This document shows positions 37,342-45,729 of a stretch of DNA of 64,000 nucleotides, one piece after another. The DNA is from Halomonas stenophila (GTDB lineage Bacteria > Pseudomonadota > Gammaproteobacteria > Pseudomonadales > Halomonadaceae), in NCBI RefSeq assembly GCF_014192275.1, contig NZ_JACHXR010000002.1, forward strand, positions 62,001 through 126,000, given 5' to 3'. Each line of letters begins with the position of its first letter. Position 1 is the stretch's first letter. The translations under genes and the position numbers were made by a program. The notes beneath the pieces were generated by a model. It did not search any database and had not been told where the DNA came from. It was given only the letters and a program-made list of their open reading frames with translations.

Positions 37342-37968
37342 TCAGGCCGCATCGGGGTCGAGTAGCTCGAGGCGGCCCTTGAGGCGGGCCGTCAGGGTGG
37401 CCAGGTCCCGGGCGGTGTCCCGCGGCCAGCCCAGGGTGAGCACCACGCCGTCGGCCTGGTAATCGGCCCCCTCCACCGGGATGTCGTGCTCGGCGCACCA
37501 GGCCCGGGCCTGGGCCTCGCCGGCGAACTCGACCTTCAGGTGCAGGGCGTCGCGCTCGGTGACCTCGCGGCAGGGCAGCGAGACCAGGGCGTCGCTCACC
37601 GCCTGGCCATAGGCCCGGGCCAGGCCGCCGGTGCCGAGCTTGGTGCCGCCGAAATAGCGGGTCACCACGCAGCCCACCTGGCCGAGGCCGGCGCCCTCGA
37701 GTACCTGGTACATCGGGCGCCCGGCGGTGCCGCCGGGCTCGCCGTCGTCGGAGAAGCCGATGGCCCGTTGCTCGCCGGGCGGGCCGGCGATGAAGGCGCT
37801 GCAATGGTGGCTGGCATTGGGATGGGCCTGCCGCGCCGCCGCCAGCAGGGCATCGAAGGCCGCGACGTCGGGGGCATGGCAGACCCAGGCGAGGAATCGG
37901 CTCTTCTCCACTTCCAGCGCGGTCTCGTGCCACTCGCCGGGGGCGAGGTCGGGAACGGCGTAGCGCAT
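37342..37968 (-). CDS. yigZ: YigZ / IMPACT family protein
   Basis: Member of the IMPACT (UPF0029) family, linked to translation control and ribosome binding in other organisms; its exact bacterial role is unsettled. The signature DDGEPGGTAGRPM sits near residue 74-86, YFGGTKLGTGGL near 105-116, and a C-terminal DUF1949-type domain follows. 208 aa is typical. Its ATG overlaps the stop of the LexA-like gene by one base (TGATG), so the pair is translationally coupled and probably SOS-controlled. Confidence 0.92.
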   Translation of the reverse strand: MRYAVPDLAPGEWHETALEVEKSRFLAWVCHAPDVAAFDALLAAARQAHPNASHHCSAFIAGPPGEQRAIGFSDDGEPGGTAGRPMYQVLEGAGLGQVGCVVTRYFGGTKLGTGGLARAYGQAVSDALVSLPCREVTERDALHLKVEFAGEAQARAWCAEHDIPVEGADYQADGVVLTLGWPRDTARDLATLTARLKGRLELLDPDAA

Positions 37969-38438
37969 CAGGCCGCCAGGTCCGGCTGGCGGACCACGCC
38001 CATCACCAGGCCCAGCACCTGGATGTCGCTGTTCTTCAGGTAGATGGGGGGCATGGCCTCGTTGGCCGGCTGCAGGCGCACGCCGGACTTCTCGATGTAG
38101 AGCTTCTTCAGGGTGACCTCCTGGTCGTTGATCATCACCACGGCGGTCTCGCCGTTCTCGGCGCTCTCGCGGCGTTCGATGATGATCACATCCCCGTCGA
38201 AGATGTTGCAATCGATCATGGAGTTGCCGCATACCTTGAGCGCATAGGTGTTGCGCCGCACCATGCGGGTCGGCACCTCGACGCTGCCGGCGTCCAGGCA
38301 GGCCTCGATGGGCATGCCGGCCGAGACCCGTCCGAGCAAGGGGACCGCGACCAGGTCGTCGGCATCGATGGTCGCCCAGGCCTCGGCCAGGGGCAGGTTG
38401 GGCTGGCGGAACAGGTACTGTGGCGTGAGGCTGGGCAT
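37968..38438 (-). CDS. LexA-like S24 autopeptidase without the DNA-binding domain
   Basis: 156 aa. It has the full LexA/UmuD self-cleavage domain: cleavage site Ala40-Gly41 in LGRVSAG, nucleophile Ser73 in CGNSM and general base Lys111 in EVTLKKL. Its C-terminus (LGLVMGVVR) looks more like LexA than UmuD. The about 70-residue winged helix of LexA is absent: only 39 residues precede the cleavage site, and divergent ccmA begins 197 bases away, so no room exists for it. An SOS box precedes it. No umuC follows; the next gene is yigZ. It may act as a UmuD-type subunit for a polymerase encoded elsewhere. Confidence 0.85.
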   Translation of the reverse strand: MPSLTPQYLFRQPNLPLAEAWATIDADDLVAVPLLGRVSAGMPIEACLDAGSVEVPTRMVRRNTYALKVCGNSMIDCNIFDGDVIIIERRESAENGETAVVMINDQEVTLKKLYIEKSGVRLQPANEAMPPIYLKNSDIQVLGLVMGVVRQPDLAA

Positions 38439-38465
38439 GGCGCGGCGTCCCCTTGTCGGCAATGA

Positions 38466-38481
38466 CTGTCGATACATACAG
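38466..38481 (-). promoter_or_regulatory. SOS (LexA) box of the LexA-like/yigZ operon
   Basis: CTGT-CGATACAT-ACAG, an exact CTGT-N8-ACAG match flanked by GA and TAC, lies 28 bases before the LexA-like start. It predicts damage induction of both genes. Confidence 0.88.
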
Positions 38482-38634
38482 TACATGGCCAGCATAGCAG
38501 GGCCCCGCCATCTGGCAAGTCACGCAGGCGTGATGCAAGGCAAGTGCGACGGCCTGACGCCCGCCCCCCGGCTGGCGACACCAGGCCTTTCCGTGTAGAG
38601 TTCCGGGCCAGATTCCCCATGTCCGGAGTGTGCC

Positions 38635-39279
38635 TTGAGCCTGCGCCTGCAAGCCCGAAAGCTGGCCTGTGAGCGGGATGACCGTTGGTTGTTTCACGAC
38701 CTCGACCTGGAGCTCTGCGCCGGCCAGATCGTGCGTGTCGAGGGCCCCAACGGCAGCGGCAAGACCACCCTGCTCAAGATCCTGTCGGGCCAGCTGGCGG
38801 ACTATCGGGGCGAGCTCTTCTGGAAGGGGGCGCCGATGCACCGCGTGCGCCGCGACTTCCTGGCCAACCTGCTCTACCTCGGCCATGCGTCGGGGGTCAA
38901 GGCGGCGCTGACGCCGCTGGAGAACCTCGCCTGGTACCAGGCGCTGGCCGGGGCCCCCGGCGACGAGGACGACCGCCTGGCGGCCCTCGAGGCGGTGGGC
39001 CTGGCCGGCTTCGAGGACCTGCCGGCGGGCCAGCTGTCCGCCGGGCAGCAGCGCCGCGTGGCCCTGGCGCGCCTCGAGCTGATGCCGCGGCCGCTGTGGG
39101 TGCTGGACGAGCCCTTCACCGCCATCGACCGCGAGGGCGTGGCCGCCCTGGAGGCGCGGCTCGAGGCCCACACCCGCTGCGGTGGCTGCGTGCTGGTGAC
39201 CACCCATCATGCGCTGCGCGCCTCGGCGGGGCTGCGCAGCGTATGCCTGGGCGAAGGGGGTGCCGGTGTCGAACGCTGA
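38635..39279 (+). CDS. ccmA: Heme exporter ATP-binding protein CcmA
   Basis: ATPase of the CcmABCD ABC complex that releases holo-CcmE during cytochrome c maturation. Walker A GPNGSGKTT is near residues 36-44, the signature LSAGQQRR near 131 and Walker B LWVLDEPF near 151. 214 aa is typical. The start is TTG at 38635, with GGAG six bases upstream; no in-frame ATG or GTG fits. First gene of ccmABCDEFGHI. Confidence 0.94.
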   Translation: MSLRLQARKLACERDDRWLFHDLDLELCAGQIVRVEGPNGSGKTTLLKILSGQLADYRGELFWKGAPMHRVRRDFLANLLYLGHASGVKAALTPLENLAWYQALAGAPGDEDDRLAALEAVGLAGFEDLPAGQLSAGQQRRVALARLELMPRPLWVLDEPFTAIDREGVAALEARLEAHTRCGGCVLVTTHHALRASAGLRSVCLGEGGAGVER

Positions 39280-39340
39280 GCCCGGTCCCGCCCGGCACGA
39301 CGAGCCGCTGCCGCTGGCCGGGGAACCCGAGGGAGGCGCC

Positions 39341-40009
39341 ATGGTCGCAATTCGGGCGACCCTGAAGCGCGACCTGGTGCTGTTGCTGCGTCGGCGCAGC
39401 GAGGTGCTCAACCCGCTGGTGTTCTTCGCCCTGGTGATCACCCTGTTCCCGATCGGCATCTCGCCGGACCCGGCATTGCTGGCGACCATCGCCCCGGGGC
39501 TGCTCTGGGTGGCGGCGCTGCTGGCGGCGCTGCTGTCGCTGGACGGGCTGTTCCGCAGCGACTACGAGGACGGCTCCCTGGAGCAGCTGCTGCTGTCGCC
39601 CCAGCCGCTGCCGGCCCTGGCGCTGGCCAAGGTGGCGGTACACTGGCTGCTGACCGGCCTGCCGCTGGCGCTGATGGCCCCGGTGCTCGGCATCATGCTG
39701 TCGTTGCCGGCGGGCAGCTACCTGGTGCTGGCATTGTCCCTGGCGCTGGGCAGTGCCAGCCTGAGCCTGATCGGCGCCATCGGGGCGGCGCTCACCGTGG
39801 GGCTGTCCCGGGGCGGGGTGCTGCTCTCGCTGCTGGTGCTGCCGCTCTACATCCCGGTGCTGATCTTCGGGGCCGGGGCCGTCCAGGCGGCCATCCAGGG
39901 CGCCGGGGTCTCGGCCCACCTGGCCATCCTCGGCGCGCTGCTGGCGGTGGCCCTGATCTTCGCGCCCTGGGCCATCGCGGCGTCATTGCGCATCAGTATC
40001 AACGGTTGA
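39341..40009 (+). CDS. ccmB: Heme exporter permease CcmB
   Basis: Six-helix membrane subunit of the CcmABCD complex. It begins with a short cytoplasmic basic segment (about [14 protein letters not shown]), followed by alternating hydrophobic helices. 222 aa from the ATG at 39341, which has GGGAGG upstream and gives the family length. An in-frame GTG at 39266, overlapping ccmA, would add 25 unconserved residues. Confidence 0.93.
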   Translation: MVAIRATLKRDLVLLLRRRSEVLNPLVFFALVITLFPIGISPDPALLATIAPGLLWVAALLAALLSLDGLFRSDYEDGSLEQLLLSPQPLPALALAKVAVHWLLTGLPLALMAPVLGIMLSLPAGSYLVLALSLALGSASLSLIGAIGAALTVGLSRGGVLLSLLVLPLYIPVLIFGAGAVQAAIQGAGVSAHLAILGALLAVALIFAPWAIAASLRISING

Positions 40010-40023
40010 GGAATCGACACGTC

Positions 40024-40764
40024 ATGTGGGCCTTCATACACAAGCTCGGCTCCCCCAAGTGGTTCTACGGCATCAGCGCCCGGCTCTCGCCCTGGTGCTG
40101 GGCGCTGGCGGTGGCGCTGATCCTGGTCGGCGGCGCCTGGGGCCTGGCCTTCGCCCCGGCCGACTACCAGCAGGGCAACAGCTTCCGCATCATCTATGTT
40201 CACGTGCCCGCGGCCTTCCTGGCCCAGTCGATCTTCGTCGCCATGGCCGCGGCCGGCGTCATCTTCATGGTCTGGAAGGTCAAGCTGGCCGATATGGCCG
40301 CGGCGGTCATGGCGCCGCTCGGGGCCGGCATGACCTTCGTGGCGCTGTTCTCCGGGGCCGTCTGGGGCGTGCCCACCTGGGGCACCTGGTGGCAGTGGGA
40401 TGCCCGCCTGACCTCGATGCTGATCCTGTTCTTCCTCTATATCGGCGTGATCGCCCTGCGCGGTGCCTTCTCCAGCCGTGACAGCGCCTCCCGGGCGGCC
40501 TCGGTGCTGGCCATGGTGGGCGTGATCAACATCCCGATCATCAAGTACTCGGTGGAGTGGTGGTATACCCTGCACCAGCCGGCCACCTTCTCGGTCACCT
40601 CGCGGCCGGCGATGCCCACGGAGATGTGGGCGCCGCTGTTGATCATGGTGCTGGGCTTCTACAGCTTCTTCATCGCCGTGACCCTGATGCGCACGCGCAG
40701 CGAGATCCTGCGCCGCGAGTCGTCCAAGCGCTGGGTCCGCGACCTGCTCGGGGAGGGCGGCTGA
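40024..40764 (+). CDS. ccmC: Heme exporter protein CcmC
   Basis: Six-helix membrane protein that presents heme to CcmE. The tryptophan-rich WWD motif is visible as [11 protein letters not shown] near residue 120; periplasmic His residues that ligate heme flank it (YVHVPAAF near 60 and the YTLHQP stretch near 180). 246 aa is typical. I chose ATG 40024 over an upstream TTG. Its stop overlaps the ccmD start. Confidence 0.95.
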   Translation: MWAFIHKLGSPKWFYGISARLSPWCWALAVALILVGGAWGLAFAPADYQQGNSFRIIYVHVPAAFLAQSIFVAMAAAGVIFMVWKVKLADMAAAVMAPLGAGMTFVALFSGAVWGVPTWGTWWQWDARLTSMLILFFLYIGVIALRGAFSSRDSASRAASVLAMVGVINIPIIKYSVEWWYTLHQPATFSVTSRPAMPTEMWAPLLIMVLGFYSFFIAVTLMRTRSEILRRESSKRWVRDLLGEGG

Positions 40765-40988
40765 TGGCCTTCGAGTCGCTTTCCGCCTTCCTCGCCATGG
40801 GCGGCCATGGCCCCTATGTGTGGGCGGCCTATGGTGCCACCGCCGCGCTGCTGCTGGGGGTGACCCTGCATGCCCGGGCCGAGCGCCGGCGGGTGCTGCG
40901 CGACCTGCGCCGGCGGCTGCGTCGCGAACGGCGCCAGGCCGGGTCGGCCCCGGTATCCCCTGACGAGAGGCATGCCCGTGAGAGCTAA
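40764..40988 (+). CDS. ccmD: Heme exporter protein CcmD
   Basis: Single-helix protein that stabilises the CcmABC-CcmE complex. 74 aa, with the conserved FLAMGGHGPYVWAAYG start, one transmembrane segment (about 20-40) and a very basic cytoplasmic tail (RRRLRRERR). It overlaps ccmC (TGATG) and its last codons overlap the start of ccmE. Confidence 0.92.
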   Translation: MAFESLSAFLAMGGHGPYVWAAYGATAALLLGVTLHARAERRRVLRDLRRRLRRERRQAGSAPVSPDERHARES

Positions 40989-41484
40989 ACGCAAGCAGAA
41001 ACTGTTCGTGATCCTGGGGCTGGTCGCCCTGGCCGCCATCGCCGTGGGCCTGACCCTCTACGCCCTGCGCAGCAACATCAACCTGTTCTTCAGCCCGGTG
41101 CAGATCGCCGGCGGCGAGGCGCCCCTCGAGCGCCAGATCCGCGCCGGCGGCATGGTCAAGGAGGGCTCGGTGGCCCGCGACGCGGAAGGCCTCGACGTCG
41201 CGTTCACCGTGACCGACTACGTGGAGGACGTGCGGGTGCGCTACAGCGGCATCCTGCCCGACCTGTTCCGCGAGGGGCAGGGCGTGGTGGTGGTGGGCCA
41301 GCTGCAGCCCGAGGGCTGGCTGCGCGCCGACCAGGTGCTGGCCAAGCACGACGAGAACTACATGCCCCCCGAGGTGGCCCAGGCCCTGGAGGACGCCGGC
41401 TATTCGCCGGAGGACTACCAGGCCAAGGCCGCCGAGGTGGCGGAGCGGCTGGACGCCCAGGCGGCGCCCGCCCGCCAGGACTGA
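40978..41484 (+). CDS. ccmE: Cytochrome c maturation heme chaperone CcmE
   Basis: Periplasmic membrane-anchored chaperone that binds heme covalently and passes it to CcmF. N-terminal helix at about 9-29, OB-fold domain, and the heme-binding His124 with Tyr128 in LAKHDENYMPPEV. 168 aa is typical. GTG at 40978 is preferred: GAGAGG is 7 bases upstream, whereas the ATG two codons earlier is too close to it. The gene overlaps ccmD by 11 bases. Confidence 0.95.
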   Translation: MRAKRKQKLFVILGLVALAAIAVGLTLYALRSNINLFFSPVQIAGGEAPLERQIRAGGMVKEGSVARDAEGLDVAFTVTDYVEDVRVRYSGILPDLFREGQGVVVVGQLQPEGWLRADQVLAKHDENYMPPEVAQALEDAGYSPEDYQAKAAEVAERLDAQAAPARQD

Positions 41485-41496
41485 CCCGGAGTCACC

Positions 41497-43500
41497 ATGC
41501 TGATCCAGATGATCCCCGAGCTCGGCCACTTCGCCCTGATCCTCGCCCTGCTGATGGCGCTGGTGCAGGCGGTCGTGCCGCTGGCGGGGGCGGCGAGCCG
41601 ACGCCCCCTGTGGATGGCCTATGCGCGGCCCATGGCCACCGGCCAGTTCCTGTTCCTGGTCATCGCCTACCTCTGCCTGACCGCCAGCTACCTGCTGGAT
41701 GACTTCAGCGTGGCCAACGTGGCCGACAACTCCAACTCGATGCTGCCCTGGTACTACAAGGCCAGCGCCGTGTGGGGCAACCACGAGGGCTCGGTGCTAT
41801 TGTGGAGCCTGATCCTCGGTGCCTGGACCTTCGCCGTCAGCCGCTTCTCCCGGGAACTGCCCCGCGACATGCTGGCCCGGGTACTGGGCGTGATGGGCCT
41901 GGTCAGCGTGGGCTTTCTGGCCTTCGTGCTGATCACCTCCAACCCCTTCGCGCGGCTGCTGCCCAAGGTGCCGGCCGACGGCGCCGACCTCAACCCGCTG
42001 CTCCAGGACTTCGGCCTGATCATCCACCCGCCGATGCTCTACATGGGCTACGTCGGCTTCTCGGTGGTCTTCGCCTTCGCCATCGCCGCCCTGCTGGGCG
42101 GCCGCCTGGACGCCGCCTGGACCCGCTGGGCCCGGCCCTGGACCAATGTCGCCTGGGCCTTCCTCACGGTGGGCATCGCGCTGGGCAGCTGGTGGGCCTA
42201 CTACGAGCTGGGCTGGGGCGGCTGGTGGTTCTGGGACCCGGTGGAGAACGCTTCCCTGCTGCCCTGGTTGGCCGGCACCGCGCTGATCCACTCCCTGGCG
42301 GTGACCGAGAAGCGCGGCTCCTTCAAGAGCTGGACCGTGCTGCTGGCCATCTCCACCTTCTCGCTGTCGCTGATGGGCACCTTCCTGGTGCGCTCCGGGG
42401 TGCTCACCTCGGTGCATGCCTTCGCCAACGACCCGGCCCGGGGGCTGTTCATCCTGGTGCTGCTGGGCATCACCGTGGGCCTGTCGCTGCTGCTGTTCGC
42501 GTTCCGCGCGCCCCGCGTCAGCCACCAGGTGGGCTTCGGCTGGCTGTCCCGCGATGCGCTCCTGCTGGTCAACAACATCCTGCTGGTGATCATGACGGTC
42601 ACGGTGCTGCTCGGCACCGTCTACCCGCTGCTGCTCGATGCCATGGACCTGGGCAAGATCAGCGTGGGCCCGCCCTACTTCAATGCGTTGTTCGTGCCCC
42701 TGACGGTGGTGCTCTGCCTGTTCATGGGCCTGGGGCCGCTGGCCCGCTGGAAGCGCATGAGCGGCCGCGAGCTGGCGCGCCGTGCCTGGCTGTCCGGCGC
42801 CGCGGCCCTGGTCATCGGGGCCGTCGCCCCGCTGCTGTATGGCGGCGAGTGGAACCTCAAGGTCTCGCTGGGACTGGTGGCGGCGCTGTGGGTCGTGCTG
42901 CCGCTGGTGCGTGACCTCTGGGACAGGAGCCGCAACGCCGACTCGCGCCTGGCCGGCCTCAAGCGGCTGTCGCTCGCCCACTGGGGCATGGTCCTCGGCC
43001 ACCTGGGCCTGGCGGTCACCATCGTCGGCGTCACCGTGGTGTCGAACTACGCCGTCGACCGCAACGTGCGCATGGCGGTGGGCGACAGCGCCGAGTTGGC
43101 CGGCTACACCTTTACCATGACCGAGCTGGGCAGCCGTCGCGGCCCCAACTTCGTCGCCGACGTGGCACGCATCGAGGTGCGCCGCGGCGATAGCCAGCGC
43201 AGCTTCGTGATGACCCCGGAGAAGCGTCTGTATATCGCCCGCGGCATGCCGATGACCGACGTCGCCCTGCGGCCCGGCCTGTTCCGCGACCTCTATGTCG
43301 CCATGGGCGAGGACCTCGAGGACGGCAGCTGGGCCATGCGCCTCCAGTACAAGCCCTTCGTGCGCTGGCTGTGGCTGGGGGCACTGCTGATGGCGGCCGG
43401 CGGCATCCTGGCGGTGATCGACCGCCGCTACCGGCGCGCGGCCACCGCCCGGGATCCCGAGCGGGCCGCCGCGGCCGCGCAGAAGGAGGTCACGGCATGA
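41497..43500 (+). CDS. ccmF: Heme lyase subunit CcmF
   Basis: Large membrane protein that, with CcmH and CcmI, attaches heme to apocytochrome c. It has many transmembrane helices, the WWD domain GWGGWWFWDPVEN near residue 240, and conserved His residues in the flanking loops (for example IIHPPMLYMGY near 175). A periplasmic domain lies at about 510-620. 667 aa is typical. GGAG precedes the ATG; the stop overlaps ccmG. Confidence 0.96.
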   Translation: MLIQMIPELGHFALILALLMALVQAVVPLAGAASRRPLWMAYARPMATGQFLFLVIAYLCLTASYLLDDFSVANVADNSNSMLPWYYKASAVWGNHEGSVLLWSLILGAWTFAVSRFSRELPRDMLARVLGVMGLVSVGFLAFVLITSNPFARLLPKVPADGADLNPLLQDFGLIIHPPMLYMGYVGFSVVFAFAIAALLGGRLDAAWTRWARPWTNVAWAFLTVGIALGSWWAYYELGWGGWWFWDPVENASLLPWLAGTALIHSLAVTEKRGSFKSWTVLLAISTFSLSLMGTFLVRSGVLTSVHAFANDPARGLFILVLLGITVGLSLLLFAFRAPRVSHQVGFGWLSRDALLLVNNILLVIMTVTVLLGTVYPLLLDAMDLGKISVGPPYFNALFVPLTVVLCLFMGLGPLARWKRMSGRELARRAWLSGAAALVIGAVAPLLYGGEWNLKVSLGLVAALWVVLPLVRDLWDRSRNADSRLAGLKRLSLAHWGMVLGHLGLAVTIVGVTVVSNYAVDRNVRMAVGDSAELAGYTFTMTELGSRRGPNFVADVARIEVRRGDSQRSFVMTPEKRLYIARGMPMTDVALRPGLFRDLYVAMGEDLEDGSWAMRLQYKPFVRWLWLGALLMAAGGILAVIDRRYRRAATARDPERAAAAAQKEVTA

Positions 43501-44027
43501 CGCGTCGCCTCCTTCTGCTGCTGCCGCTGGTCGGCTTCCTGGTGCTGGGCGGCTTTCTCTACCAGGGGCTGTCGATGAATCCCTTCGAGCGGGACTCGGC
43601 GCTGATGGCCCGGGAGTTCCCGGCCTTCGAGCTGAGCACCCTGGCCGACCCCGAGCGCACCGTCGACGCCTCGCTGCTCGAGGGTCAGGTCACCCTGGTC
43701 AACGTCTGGGGCGAGTGGTGCCCGACCTGCAAGCAGGAGATGCCCCAGCTGCTGGATCTCGCCGACCGCGGCGTGCGCCTGGTCGGCGTCGACTACAAGG
43801 ACACCCGGGAGAAGGGCCGCGAGTTCCTGGCCGAGTTCGGCAACCCCTTCGAGGTCAATATCTTCGATCCCGAGGGCACCCTGGGCTTCGACCTGGGAGT
43901 CTACGGGGCCCCGGAAACCTTCCTGGTCGATGCCGAGGGGGTGATCCGCTACCACCACACCGGCTACATCAGGCCGGAGGATGTTCGCGAGGTGATCCTG
44001 CCGGAGGTGGAAAGATGGCGCGAATGA
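43497..44027 (+). CDS. ccmG: Thiol:disulfide interchange protein CcmG (DsbE)
   Basis: Membrane-anchored periplasmic thioredoxin that reduces the apocytochrome CxxCH cysteines or CcmH. An N-terminal anchor (about 5-23) precedes a thioredoxin fold with WCPTC (Cys75 and Cys78). The GVDYKD and cis-proline GAPETF motifs are present. 176 aa is typical. It starts in an ATGA overlap with ccmF. Confidence 0.95.
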   Translation: MTRRLLLLLPLVGFLVLGGFLYQGLSMNPFERDSALMAREFPAFELSTLADPERTVDASLLEGQVTLVNVWGEWCPTCKQEMPQLLDLADRGVRLVGVDYKDTREKGREFLAEFGNPFEVNIFDPEGTLGFDLGVYGAPETFLVDAEGVIRYHHTGYIRPEDVREVILPEVERWRE

Positions 44028-44485
44028 TCCGAGTCGTGCTGGCCGCCCTGATCCTGCTGCCGTGGCTGGCCCAGGCCGCCAGCATCGAGATCCGCCAGTT
44101 CGACGATCCCGTCACCGAGCGGCGCTACCAGGAGCTCACCGCGACCCTGCGCTGCCCGAAGTGCGAGAACCAGGCGATCGGCGACTCCGACTCGCCGATC
44201 GCCGGCGACATGCGCGACCGGGTCTATGAGCAGCTCCAGGATGGCCGCTCGGACAAGGAGATCCTCGACTTCATGGTGCGCCGCTTCGGCGACTACGTGC
44301 TCTACAATCCACGCCTCGAGGGCCGTACCCTGCTGCTGTGGGGGCTGCCCGTGGCCCTGGTGCTGCTCGGCGCCCTGGTGGTGGTGCTGCTGGTGCGCTC
44401 CCGTCGGCAGGCCTCGGCGCGTCGCCTGAGCGACGCCGAGCGCGACCGTCTGGACGCCCTGATCAACCGTGAGAGGAACGAATGA
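44015..44485 (+). CDS. ccmH: Cytochrome c maturation protein CcmH
   Basis: Membrane-anchored thiol-reductant partner in the heme lyase. Signal peptide 1-22, periplasmic LRCPKC motif (Cys47 and Cys50), then a C-terminal transmembrane helix (about 105-127). 156 aa corresponds to the N-terminal part of E. coli CcmH; the TPR part is the separate CcmI. ATG 44015 has GGAGGT six bases upstream; the gene overlaps ccmG by 13 bases. Confidence 0.94.
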   Translation: MARMIRVVLAALILLPWLAQAASIEIRQFDDPVTERRYQELTATLRCPKCENQAIGDSDSPIAGDMRDRVYEQLQDGRSDKEILDFMVRRFGDYVLYNPRLEGRTLLLWGLPVALVLLGALVVVLLVRSRRQASARRLSDAERDRLDALINRERNE

Positions 44486-45729
44486 CCCTGCTTTGGCTCG
44501 CCTTCGCCGTGCTGCTGCTGCCGGCCCTGTGGCTGATGGTGGCGCCCCTGCGTCGGGCCGCCGCCCTGCGGGCCGCCCAGCGCGACTTCGAGACCCAGGA
44601 TCGCACCGCCGAGCAGAACGTGGCCATCTATCGGCGTCGCCTGGCCTCCCTGGAGGCGGCCCGCGACCGCGGCGAGATCGATGCGACGCGCTTCGAGGAG
44701 GACCGCCTGGAACTGGAGCGCAGCCTGCTCGACGACACCGCGGCGCTCGAGCGGCCGCCGCTCAAGGCGGCCGCCGCCGGCAAGCTGCTGGTGCCGGTGC
44801 TGATGGTGGCCCTGGTGGCGGCGAGCGTCCTCTGGTATCGCCTGGAGGGCGCCGAGGGCGACCTGGCGCTGTACCGGGTCCAGCAGGAAGTCGCCGCGGA
44901 TCCCGAGGCCTCGCTGCCGATGCTGGTGCAGCGCCTCGAGGAACAGGCCGCCCGCCAGCCCGACAACCCCAACGTCTGGCGTTCGCTGTTTCCGCTGTAC
45001 CGTGACAGTGGGCGGGTCGCCGAGGCCGATGCGGCCCTCACCCGCTTGCTCGAGCTCGAGGGGCGCCGGCCCTGGCTGCTCGCCGAGCTGGCCCAACTGC
45101 GCTACTTCGCCGCCGACCGCGAGCTGACCGAGGGCGTCCAGGCACTGGTCGACGAGGCCCTGGCCGCCGACCCGGGGCAGCCCACGGTGCTCGGCATGCT
45201 GGGCATCGAGGCCTTCGAGAACGGCGACTACCAGGCCGCCATCGATAACTGGCGGCGGGCCATCGCCGGCATGGACGATCCCGCTTCCGCCGAGGCGCTG
45301 CGCCAGGGGATCCGGGTCGCCCAGCAGCGCCTGAGCCAATCCGGCGAGGCGGAAGACCCGGCAACCGCCGAGGCGGGCCCCGGCATCCGCGTGCGGGTCC
45401 GCCTGGCCCCGGCGCTGGCCGAGCGGGTCGCCGACGACACCGCCGTCTTCGTGGTTGCCCGGGACCTCGCCGGCGAATTGCCGCCGCTGGCGATGGCGCG
45501 GACCACCGTCGGCGAGCTGCCGCTGACCCTGACCCTCGACGACGGCGATGCCATGGCGCCCATGGCGCGGCTCTCCCAGGTCGAGCAGGCCCGGCTGGTG
45601 GTGCGGGTCTCCGAGAGCGGCCAGGCCGATCCCCGGCCCGGCGACCTCGTCGGCCGGCATGAGGCGGTGGCGGTCGGCGAGACCGACGGCGAGCCCGTCG
45701 AGGTGGTGGTCGACGGGGTCATCGAATAA
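44482..45729 (+). CDS. ccmI: Cytochrome c maturation TPR protein CcmI
   Basis: Apocytochrome chaperone of the heme lyase complex. Two transmembrane helices (about 1-22 and 97-115) flank a leucine-zipper-like cytoplasmic loop. TPR repeats fill about 130-270 (for example PDNPNVWRSLFPLYRDSGR and LGMLGIEAFENGDY segments). A beta-rich periplasmic C-terminal domain follows. 415 aa is typical. Overlaps ccmH by 4 bases and ends directly against the smc start codon. Confidence 0.92.
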   Translation: MTLLWLAFAVLLLPALWLMVAPLRRAAALRAAQRDFETQDRTAEQNVAIYRRRLASLEAARDRGEIDATRFEEDRLELERSLLDDTAALERPPLKAAAAGKLLVPVLMVALVAASVLWYRLEGAEGDLALYRVQQEVAADPEASLPMLVQRLEEQAARQPDNPNVWRSLFPLYRDSGRVAEADAALTRLLELEGRRPWLLAELAQLRYFAADRELTEGVQALVDEALAADPGQPTVLGMLGIEAFENGDYQAAIDNWRRAIAGMDDPASAEALRQGIRVAQQRLSQSGEAEDPATAEAGPGIRVRVRLAPALAERVADDTAVFVVARDLAGELPPLAMARTTVGELPLTLTLDDGDAMAPMARLSQVEQARLVVRVSESGQADPRPGDLVGRHEAVAVGETDGEPVEVVVDGVIE

